In this document: one piece after another, positions 38,209-50,200 of the stretch | Layout of the letters: every line of letters starts with the position of its first letter | Position numbering within the stretch: the first letter of the stretch is position 1 | Source of the DNA: Azadirachta indica | Taxonomy: Eukaryota > Streptophyta > Magnoliopsida > Sapindales > Meliaceae | Assembly (NCBI GenBank): GCA_022749755.1 | Contig: CM040453.1 | Coordinates: forward strand, 4,982,102 to 5,046,101 | Direction of reading: 5' to 3' | DNA length: 64,000 nucleotides | Made by a program: the position numbers and the translations under genes | The notes under the pieces: generated by a model | What the model was told of the DNA's origin: nothing | What the model saw: the letters and a program-made list of their open reading frames with translations, nothing else | The model's database searches: none

Positions 38209-41200
38209 ATGGAAGAAAACACATCATCAACTATTGTAGACGGCCAAATAATTGGAATACGATTTGGTTTAGCTACTCACAAGGAAATAGTAAGTGGGAA
38301 TACGTTTTCTGTGACTTCCGTTTCCTAATAGTTGTGAGATAGGTCTTGCATCATATATAATATTGTTTATAATTACTGTTGTTATTCTTAAACCTTATTT
38401 TTCGCTAAAGAATGTTGTCCTGATGCTCTTCCTACAAGGAATTCCCACTTGAAAGCTTAAATTATTTGGTAATGGGCCGAACCCTACAGCCATGGTAAAC
38501 ACTTTACGGGTGTTGGATATGCTAACATGATAGCATGGCGAAGAACTACCAATTGGCCGCCTTGCATGTGAGTGGAGACAGCAAATGGAGTAGCCATGAA
38601 GAAAGTTGGCTCCAGTACATAGTAGGAAATGTTACCCTCAAAAGGTTTCTAGAACTGCAATTGGATGATATATTTTATGATTTCCAAAGCAAAACTTTGT
38701 CTTCCTTTCCTGTATCATTGCTATTGGTTTTTGGTACAAGATTTCAGAAGGCAGGGTATTATGGGTGATTTCAGCCTTCTCTAGATTTTTATTCATGAAG
38801 TTTACAGATGCTTTTGGTAGAGGATAGGAGGCAATTTGGCACGGGAATAATAGTAGAACTTTTGAAGCTACGGCAAGGGAGACATTTACTTTTCATGGTA
38901 CAGAGTTCAGTTAAGCTTCTCATCGGGCTTCCATGTCAAGAAAATTTCAAGATACTTCTTTTTTCTTGCACACCTAAATAGGGAGGGGATTTTTCTTAAA
39001 TTGTAAATATCTTGGAATAGTTCCTGTTCTGTGAACTATTTGGATATAGATAGCTTTGTTTTGATAGAGTATACCTCTTTTTTATAGCCTTTCTGTGGCT
39101 TCTTAGCACGGTCCTGAGTTTTGTGAACAGCTTGTTCACTCTCTTGTAAATTTCTCCTCTATTATTACAATGTTCTGTGTTTCTTGTGTAAAAGAACAAG
39201 AATTTATATTGTTCTTACTGCATGACTCTTGATAATGAGTAATTAGACTTGAAAATGACTTCCAAGATAACCGAAGGCATTACCAAAATAACAAATCTTA
39301 TGATTTGTTTGGAAACAATATTCTGCAAGTTTCACTGATATGTTATTTTTTCTTTTTTTTTCCTAGTGCACAGCATCAGTCAGTGACTGTTCTATTAGTC
39401 ATGCAAGTCAGCTTGCAAATCCTTTCCTTGGCTTGCCACTTGAATTTGGTAAATGTGAATCTTGTGGCACTTCTGAAGCTGGTAAATGTGAAGGTGAGTA
39501 AGATTTTATTCTGATCTCATTGTGAAGGTGAGATCAGAATAAAATTTCTAATTCAAAATATATATTATCATATTTAAATTGGAAGACTAAATGGTGCTTT
39601 GTCCATTTTGTCCCTTTTCAGGTCATTTTGGATTTATAGAATTACCAATACCAATATATCATCCTAGCCATATTAGTGAATTGAAGCGTATGTTGAGCTT
39701 ACTGTGCTTGAAGTGCTTAAAAATGAAGAACAGCAAGGTAAATGGGTCTCAGCTCCACATGTCCCCTCAGCATCTTTTTATGTTGATTGGGAAAGTTAAA
39801 AGGAAATCTTTTTTTATTTTTTTGAGTTCTGGCGTATATCTTTCAAAGACTGAAGCGTAAACTAGGTGAAGCATATATATCTCCTAAGCATCAACTTGAT
39901 GTCTTCAAGGCATGCTTCTAAAACACCTAGAAGAATTAGGATGAAACTCTTGTAATGAATAACTAAATCAAACTTGTTTTTGAGTTCTACCCTATACTTT
40001 GTAGTTATTGCAATTGTCTCATCATGTTGGTCAAGTAGCATGCTTATTTTATATTCTTTGAATGAGTTTTTGTTATTCATAACGAAGTTCGTCAGTTACG
40101 TAAGCTTTGTTGTAAGGGAAATGTTGATCGTCCTTACTTGCATTATTTTTGAGTCTGCAATTATTCGTTTGATGCTTCTAATCTTTTTAAAGTGAAAATC
40201 ATTCATTTTTTAATGTTTGTGGTTCAGTTTCTTATTACTGTGCTATTATGTGGTTGTACTTCAATTGCTCGATTGCCTTTCACTTTCAGATCAAGAATGA
40301 TGGTGTTGCCCAAAGATTGTTATCTGCATGCTGTGAGGTACAGAGAAATCGAACTCTTTTGTTTGTTGATGTACCTGCAGTACACTTTTACATATTCTTA
40401 CTAGTTTATATGTTCATACTTTTTGTATTTGAAGTGTTTGTGAATAAGCCTTTTGTTTCTTCCCTGCATTCTCCCCTATGTGATGAACTACTAGAAAAAG
40501 GAAAAATATGGAGTAGCTGCACATGTATTGCAATGCACCTGTATGTCAGAATTATTATGCCACTTTTATTTGCGTCCTTTAGGATGCTAGTTTGAATATG
40601 CGGATTCAATTTACATTTCTCCATTACGAGGCTTCTTTCTGATTGATCCCAAGCGCTGCTGGAAATATGATACACCAGTCCTTATGCCTATTCAAGATCA
40701 GAGTTCATTATTTTAAGGGATTGGAGGGTTGGGAATATTGGAATTTATAACGTCATATAGAATTGGGAAATATTTGAATGTACTTTGATGCGAAAATGAA
40801 ATATGAAAATACTTAAGAAGTTGTTCATCACTTCATGACATGATCACCGTCCTGAAACTATCTTGTGCATAACTTGGAAATGGAAATGCTGGAGGCAAAC
40901 CAATAGTTAGTGGGACTACTTAAAGGCCGTGTCCTGTGTCTTCTATGCCTCAGCATCACTATCTGTGATGCTTTCTATGCCTCAGAGTGTGGAATTTTTA
41001 AGTTTTGAAAAGAAAGAAATGACAGTGAAACTAGACTTCCGTTCGACTTTGCAAAGGATCTTTCCCTGATTTCTTTTGATGTCCAAGGCCTTTAAAAGTT
41101 TGCGCACAATAGTTTCTTTTTCTTCATTCAGAAAAATCATCTTATAGTTTCAGGAGCAGAGCATAGTTTAGAGGATTTTGCTAAAGATATTGCTTTCAAA

Positions 41201-44200
41201 ATAGGTGATGAGCATTTAATTAAAGTTGGGTTTGCTTAGACATTCTTAGAGTCTGTATGACTCTAAGTGAGTTCTCATAAAAAGTCTATCCTACAACTTT
41301 TACTGTTCAGTTCGGCCTTATTGGTTTATAGGTGTTAGAATTACAGGGGACCTGAGTGAAGTTGCAATGCTAATATGTTAATTGTAAATGTCATGTTTTC
41401 CTCTTTACCAACAATGGGGAGTGCTGAAGGATGAGATTGATGGATTCTCGACATTTGGAAGCATTTTCTGATCTCTTGGCTCTTTTCCTTCATTGTGCAC
41501 CATCTATGGATGTTTATCTTGGAACTTGGATAAGTGGTGGAGGTAGATGAAAGAATGATCCTCGCACTTATATAAGATTAGGTAGTTTAGTTCATGATTA
41601 TCATGAATTTGCACTGTCTCCTAATAATATTAGCCTTTTTGCTAGTTGTAAATTTTAAATTTTCTCATAAAATTGCTAAAGAGTTAGAGCTATTTGTAGT
41701 TCTAATTTTATTATTATTTCTTGTATTTTCAGCTACAAAGTTTTAGTTTTCTATTGAAACTCTTTAACCCACATTTGTGTAGGAAGCTTCACAAGTTTCT
41801 ATTGTAGAGGTGAAAACAACAGATGGAGCTTGTTACTTGGAATTGAAACTTCCATCAAAATTTAGACTATGCAGTGGCTTTTGGAATTTCTTAGAAAGAT
41901 ATGGTTTCCGTTATGGTGATGGGTTTACCCGAACTCTACTTCCTAGCGAGGTTTGGTTTCTATTGCCCTCATGTTGTGTGTTTGATCCTTGTTTTCATGA
42001 TGAATTATGATGCTTGGTTGTTTTTGTTGGTTATTCTCTCTCGAAGTCATCATATACTAGTTGAGCAATTTCCCTTGTTTTTCTATTTTGTTTTTATTTT
42101 TGGCTTTGTGCATGCGACCTTATTGTTCTATGTTGTAGGTCATACATTTCTTATACTTGTTTTTTGTTCCACAATAATGCACTTGTGTGTGCATTTCTCA
42201 TCTGTAGATCAGTGTGCAAATCAAAATCTGTTGTCACATATTTCAGTGATGTAGCCATTTTGTTGTTGTCTACTATAATGTTTGACTTATTAGGTGGCAT
42301 CTGTGAGGAGTGGCTGATGCTGTTGATTTTACTATCTGTCAGCCAATGCAGACACCAGAAAATTGTATCCGTTATGAAGTTCTTAAACTTCACAAATGTT
42401 ATTGTCGGGCAAAAATCAGTTAGATTTCAGAAAGCATTTTGGTGTGAGCCTGCATTCATTTATTGTATTATCTGTCCACTATTGTAATTTCGCCAACAGA
42501 TAAATTGCTTCTTGATTCATATTTAGTTTTCTTTGATCAATTAATTACTTTTTGGGTGGTGGGGGCAATAACTACCAGGTGAAGGAAATGCTCAAAAGAA
42601 TTCCTGTGGAAACAAGAAAAAAGTTGGCTGGGAAAGGGTATTTCCCTCAGGATGGATATATTCTGGAATATTTGCCTGTCCCTCCAAACTGTTTGTCTGT
42701 GCCTGACATTTCTGATGGCGTTAGCATCATGTCTTCGGTAAGCTAATTATGAAGAAATCAGCTTGTCTTTGTTTCTAGTTAAGTTTTCTCAGTTAACCAG
42801 AGCATGTATTTTAATTCCATCTTGTGCTTCAGGATGTCTCCCTCTCGATGCTTAAAAAAGTTCTGAAGCAAGTTGAGATAATTAATAGTTCAAGGTCTGG
42901 GGCACCAAATTTTGAATCTCATGAAGTTGAAGCTAATGATTTGCAATTAGCAGTTCGTCAATATCTGGAAGTTAGGGGTACTGCTAAAGCATCCCGTGAT
43001 GTTGATGCACGATATGGAATCAGCCAAGATTCTAATTCCTCAACGAAAGCATGGCTTGAAAAAATGAGGACGTTATTTATCAGAAAAGGTTCAGGATTCT
43101 CTTCCCGCAGTGTGATCACTGGTGATGCATACAAAAGGGTTAATGAAATTGGTATTCCATTTGAAATTGCTCAACGAATTACGTTTGAGGAGAGGGTTAG
43201 TGTGCACAACATGAAGTATCTGCAAGAGCTGGTTGATAGCAAGTTGTGCTTAACCTATAGAGATGGCTCTTCCACATATTCGCTTAGAGAGGGTTCAAAG
43301 GGCCATACATTTCTAAGACCTGGTCAGGTGGTACATCGAAGAATCATGGATGGGGATACTGTTTTTATCAATAGGCCACCCACCACACACAAGCATTCAC
43401 TGCAAGCACTATCTGTGTATGTTCATGATGATCACACTGTGAAGATTAATCCTCTTATCTGTGGCCCATTAAGTGCTGATTTTGATGGTGATTGTATTCA
43501 TTTATTCTATCCCCAGTCCTTGGCTGCAAAAGCAGAAGTTCTAGAGCTCTTCTCAGTGGAGAAACAATTGCTTAGCTCTCATAATGGTAATCTCAATTTG
43601 CAACTGGCCACTGATTCGTTGTTGTCCCTGAAAGTCTTGTTTAGGAAGTATTTGCTGGACAAAGCAGTTGCCCAACAGTTAGCTATGTTTGTCTTATCCC
43701 CTTTGCCACGGCCTGCTTTGTTGAAGGCTCAATGCACTGGCCCTCGTTGGACTGCATTGCAGATTCTACAGTCTGTATTACCTGATTGCTTTGAGTGCTG
43801 TGGGGAGAGGTACTTGATTAGCGAAGGTGATGTGTTGAAATTTGATTTTGATAGAGACATTATACAGTCTCTTATTAATGAAGTTGTGGCATCTATTTTC
43901 TTTGAGAAGGGTCCTCAACAGGTTTTGAAATTTTTTGATTCTTTACAGCCTCTACTTATGGAGAATTTGTTTGTTGAAGGTTTTAGTGTTGGATTGGAGG
44001 ATTTTTCCTTGTCCAAGTCTGCTTTACTAAATATTCAGAAGGATATTCTTCATATTTCTCCATTGCTGTTTCACTTGAGGTCTACGCAAAATGAGCTTGT
44101 GGAGTTGCAAGTTGAAAACTACATCCGACGTATAAAAGTGCTGGTTGCAAAACTTATTTTAAAGTCATCTACACTGGGATATTTGATTGACTCCAAGAGC

Positions 44201-47200
44201 GATTCAGCTGTCAGCAAGGTAGTGCAACAAGCTGGCTTCTTAGGCCTGCAGCTATCAGACAAGGGAAAATTTTATTCCAAGACCCTGCTTGAGGATGTTG
44301 CTTATCATTTTCAGAGTAAATATCCTATGGATATAAATTACCCTTCTGCAAAATATGGATTGATTAAGGGCTGCTTTCTTCATGGTTTAGATGCATATGA
44401 GGAGATGGTTCATTCAATTTCTACTCGAGAAGTCATTGTCCGCTCATCCAGAGGATTGTCTGAACCTGGAACCTTATTTAAGAATTTAATGGCTGTTCTT
44501 CGTGATGTTGTTATTTGTTATGATGGCACTGTTAGAAATGTTTGTAGCAATTCAATCATCCAATTTGAATATGGGATGGATGCTAGAAGTAAGTCTCATA
44601 GTTTATTTCCTGCTGGTGAGCCTGTTGGTGTGCTTGCTGCAACTGCCATGTCAAATCCTGCATATAAGGCTGTTCTTGATTCTACTCCTAGCAGCAATTC
44701 CTCATGGGAGCTGATGAAGGTAGGGGGTATTCTTCTGGTGAAAATGATACTGTCATGCAAACATTTAAGTTTTTCCTCCTATCCCATCGCAGATGCAATA
44801 ACATTTCCTTAGTTAACATATCTATTTCTTTTCAGGAAATACTGCTTTGCAGAGTAAGTTTCAAGAATGAGCCAAATGATCGGCGTGTAATTTTATACTT
44901 GAATGACTGTGACTGCGGGAGAAAGTACTGCCGAGAACGTGCTGCATACATGGTTAAGAATCAATTGAAGAGAGTCAGTCTTAAAGATACTGCTGTCGAG
45001 TTCTTGATTGAGTATGTTTTGTAATTATAATCATCTGACCTTTGTACTCTTCTTCAATGCACTCACACAAGTGTCTGCATGTTCATGTTTTTGCTTTGAT
45101 ATCTGAATAGACTCGATATTTTTCTTCTTTGCCAATTTTGTCTTTCTTAAGCAGTACTACTATTTCTCCTATGATACTATTGCTATAGTTGGTTGTGAGT
45201 TTGCAATTCTACTTTCTTTTCCCTTTTTAAGGTATATATTGTTGTTTTTACCAGTAAATGGTATGTGTACTACACTTTTATTTCCTTCAGGTATTCTGCA
45301 ACTTTTAGGATCATGTTCTATATTTTAATTGCTTATTCTTCTATGCAAGATAATGGGATATTTTTGAGTATGCTTGATGTAATACACAAGAGTTCTAATG
45401 CTTAGTTTCTTCTGCACAGATACGGGAAACAACAAGCTGTATCAGGAAGTCTTGATACTGATGCAGGCCTTGTTGGTCATATTCATCTTAATAAGGTAAG
45501 AAGTGGCAAAATTCTTTTACAAATATTATAAAAAAGAGAAAACCAAACCCCTCACTAACCCTGGTGTCAGCGAGGTCTGAACCCTAGACCTCTTGGACCA
45601 TTTTACTCGCTGAACCAACTAGCACCCACTAAGAAGTGTTCCTTGGTTGGCAAGATTTCTTGTTTCTGTGAGGGACTGAAACTTTATCAAACAGATGTTG
45701 TTGAAAGAGTTGGACATCAACATGCATGAGATTCTTCCCAAGTGCCAAGAGAATATCAAATCATTCTGCAAGAAGAAAAAGATGAAAAATGGTGTTCAGT
45801 ATTTTAAGAATACAAGTTTGTCTGTCAGGTTAGTTTTGTCAGTTTGTGATTGTGTTTTTAGTATGATATTAACAAGGAATCATTTCCTGTTGTTGCAATT
45901 AGCACTTTTAGATAGGATGATAGAAGATTGAGGCTGCAGGCTTTTTGGTAGATCTTATTTGGATGGGAATCGGTAGAACTTTTTCTTTCACTGATAGTTT
46001 AAAGCGCAGGGTATATGCAAAAAGTGAACATATTTTATCTGATGGAATATCATATAAAGTATCTTATGAATCAGTTACTGGTTACGTGAAATTGTTGCAG
46101 AGTTTCTGATTTTCCATGGGCATTGAGACAAGTTGAAGTCTTGAAATCACCATCAGTTAGTTTATAAAGCATCCATTTCTGCTCCTTCACAGTTCCAACC
46201 AAAGTTGTATGGAATGAACAAAATTATAATATAAAGGTTGAACATATTATAGTTTAATCAGTAATTTAAATTTGTTGAAAAAGAGTGGTCAACATATCAG
46301 TCATCACCCACATTTTAAGAATCCCTCTACTAATCATGTTCTTTGTAGTAATGAAGCAAATGATAGATGTTGTAAGAAGCCCACACGTTATGTACATTTA
46401 ACCGTCTGATTTTATGCAGATGTCAGTTAACGCACTTGGATATTCACTCTTTCTTTATTGTCCTTTTAGCATCCCAATTTGTTTCTATCCCTATCTCTCT
46501 CTTTTCTTTTTCCCTCAAGGAAGATTAGTAATGCTTTTGTGGTCTAGGAACCCAGCAGATTATGAAATTTCAAGTTGCAAAGAGATGCTAAATCTCCTAA
46601 AACAAAGAAGAATCTCTCTGTTGGTTTTGATTTTGACATGTGTTGATTTTTTATATGATGTAGCGCTAGGATTTTTGTACAGCATATACAGTTCTCATGC
46701 GTGCTTTTCTGCTACTTAGCAATTCAGTCATCTTATGTTTTATTATTCAAAATGACGTATACTGTTTGATTGCTGCCTTTCTCTTTGGCAGTGAATGTTG
46801 CTCTTTTCAGCAATCTTGTACAGATGAGTGTTCCAACATGCCATGTTTGATGTTCTTTTTGCCAGACACAAGTGGTGGTTGTTTAGATAAACTTTCAGGT
46901 GTTCTTGCCAACATTATTTATCCGGTTCTGCTGGAAACAATCATCAAAGGTACTTTCTCTTACTAAAGGCATTATAAGGTATCCGGTTTTGTTTGCTGTG
47001 CAGAAACAATTGGTAGGTTAGAGAGAGAATGAGAATTTAATTTTTATTAGAATTATTTATTGGTTGACTTAAAACTTACTTTGTTTTGCAATGGGAAGAT
47101 TAAACTTTTACATTAAAAAATTGCAGGATGTGGAATGCCCAATAGTATATATATAGGGAGAATGCCCATTACCCTCCTACTTTTTAAGCCAATATTCCAT

Positions 47201-50200
47201 TACCCCTCTATATTTTTTTTAATACTCCATCACCCCCCTGATTCTTTTTTTTCCCGATTTTGCCCTTCAATTCAATTGGTTTATAAAATAGTAAAATCGA
47301 ATATATTTGAAATATTAAAGGGCAAAATCAGAACTCAAGAAGGTGATGGGATATTAAAGAAAATATAGGGACGTAATGGAGTATTAGGTCAAAAAGCAGG
47401 GGGTAAATGGGCATTCTCCCATATATATATTTTGAATGTTTAAGTTAATCGTTCCTTCAGAGATGAGATACCACTTTTCTTTTTATTTTTTATAGATAGG
47501 AAACATAGAAAACATATAAAAAGAAGGGATGTACAGAGATGTAAACAAGAAGTTGACCAAGAAGTAAGATCTGAGGATCACAAAAGAATTACAATTAAAG
47601 ATTAATGAGCAGTCTAAAGCAAGTGTAGGATCTACAGGACTACATGATCTCAGAACAAAAGTGTACCAAATTTCATGAAATTTATCCTAGTTCCCTTCAC
47701 AGATCCCAATTTTGATGAAAGTAGAATTTTGAAATTCTTTAGTGTTGTCAATGATATAATAAAGCCATCACAGGATGTCCATGATTTGATATTGATAGAT
47801 TCTGTCTCTTTGATGGACAGGTGACCCTCGGGTTAGCTCGGCAAATATTATCTGGATCAGTCCCGACACCACAACATGGATTAGAAATCCTACCAAGACA
47901 TGGAAGGGTGAATTGGCCCTGGATGTTGTTCTTGAGAAGTCCGTGGTTAAGCAGAGTGGTGATGCCTGGAGGATCGTCCTGGACTCTTGTCTTCCTGTAT
48001 TTCACTTGATTGACACCAGGCGTTCTGTGCCCTATGCAATTAAAGAAGTTCAGGAACTGCTGGGGGTCTCTTGTGCGTTTGAACAAGCAGTTCAGGTATC
48101 AAGGAAGTTCCTCTTTGTCTTTTCATACTCTTCCTCGCTCTCTCTCTCTCTTTTTTTTTTTGATGAATTATTAGTTGAGTGCTGTCTGGGTGTGCATTTG
48201 ATATTCCCTCTCTTTATCTTGTGCATGGTGCTTTCTTAAATTAGTTTAGTGAAGGTACTATTCCAATCAGTTTAAAGATGTAACATCTATTGCTATGCTG
48301 GTACACTGCTGGTATTTAGAATCATGTTATTTTTGACTTTTATTGAGAATTTGTTTCTCTATATCAGTACATCAAAAGCCATGTCTCTTCCTGGCCTTTT
48401 ATCATCCCCGCAGTTTCTTGTATTTTCTTATTTCAGCCAGGTTTCTTGTTTCTCCACTTAATTGAATTTCTTTCTTTCTTTATAAATCTACTTCCAGTTA
48501 ATTGTGTCATGTAACTTTTTATGGACTCTTTCTTTTTTCTTTTCTCTTTCCAGCTTAGAAAACTTCCACCTTATTTATTTTCTTTAGCTGCATTTATTGT
48601 TGTATTTTCTTCTATAGTTTACTCACAACTTAATTGACACCATGTGGGAATGCTACATTACAATGGATGAATGGATTGGAAACCCTGACTGACTGCTAGA
48701 ATACACTAGATGCAGAACTTATTCTTTCCAATTTTCCTATGTATCTAATAAGGGCTTAACATTGTGGCTAATTTTGCAGCGCCTCTCAGCTTCTGTGACT
48801 ATGGTGGCTAAAGGAATTCTCAAAGAACATCTTATTCTCTTGGCAAACAGTATGACATGCGTTGGAAATTTGGTTGGCTTCACTTCTGGTGGTTACAAAG
48901 CACTATCTCGTTCATTAAATGTCCAAGTACCCTTCACAGAAGCGACGTTGTTTGTAAGTGATTAGTTTCTAAGACAACTCATATTTGTATCTACCTCTAA
49001 GATAAATTGCAATTTCTTTCTAAGCTAATCTCTTGATGTATTATGGTTCTACAGACACCAAGGAAATGTTTTGAGAAAGCTGCTGAGAAATGTCATACTG
49101 ATAACTTGTCAAGTGTGGTAGCAGCTTGCTCATGGGGTAAACATGTGGCTGTTGGTACAGGATCAAGATTTGATGTCCTCTGGGACACAAAAAATGTGTG
49201 TTTAAAGTTCATAAATTTATGTGCTTATGGTGTCTTTCCTAAGTACTTACAATTTTCCAGAAATTTTATTTCAATTTTATTATTTTCCTTTTCCAGGTGG
49301 GATCGAGTCAAGAGGACGGAATAGATGTTTATCACTTCCTTCACATGGTGAGAAGTAGTGCTAGTGTCGAGCAGTCAGATACAGGTTGTTTAGGTGAAGA
49401 AGTTGATGAATTGGAAGATGAGATGGATTGGAGCCTGTCTCCAGAGCATAACTTCAGTTCTGGCAAGCCAGTCTTCGAGGACTGTGTAGAAGACAAGAAC
49501 TGGTTAGAAAATAAGCAAGAAAATCAAAAATGGGAAAAAGTCTCTGGTTCAAACAGTGATTCAGGGGCTGCTTGGGAGAAAGGCACTGATGATAAATCAG
49601 AAAAAGTGTGGACTCCCATCACAAAGTCATCAACAGGATGGGGTACTGCTTGGGGGAAAGGCTTTGATGATAAAATGGAAAAAGGGGAGACTCCTGTTAC
49701 AATACCATCAACAGGATGGGGGAAAGAAACTGCTTGGGGCAATGGTTCTGATGATAAAATGAAAAAGGTGGAGACTCCTGTTGCAAAGCCATCTACAGGA
49801 TGGGGAACTGCTTGGGGCAAAGGCTCTGATGATAAAATGGAAAAGGAGGAGACTCCTGTTGCAAAGCCACCGACAGGCTCTGGGAAAGAAACTGCTTGGG
49901 GCAATGGCTCTGATGATAAAATGGAAAAAGTGGAGACTACTGTTGCAAAGCCATCAACAGGATGGGGCGCAGAAACTTCTTGGGGGAAAAGCTCTGGAAA
50001 TAAATGGGAAAAAGTAGGAACATCACCATTGTCAGGTTGGGGTTCGGAAGGTCACTCTATGCAAGCTACTGAGGAGTGTGGCAAATCTAGTTGCTGGGAG
50101 GGCAAAGCTTATGCTAATGCGTCTGCTTCTTGGGGTAGGAAGGGTATAGAGGAGAACCCTGGTTGGGATACCACAGCTTCGTGGCAGGTAAAGGCTCAAG

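Noticed and set aside
49524..50017. Repetitive open frames on both strands over the NRPE1 WG repeats
   Set aside because: The repeat period is a multiple of three, so other frames stay open too; only the WG frame fits the exon chain.
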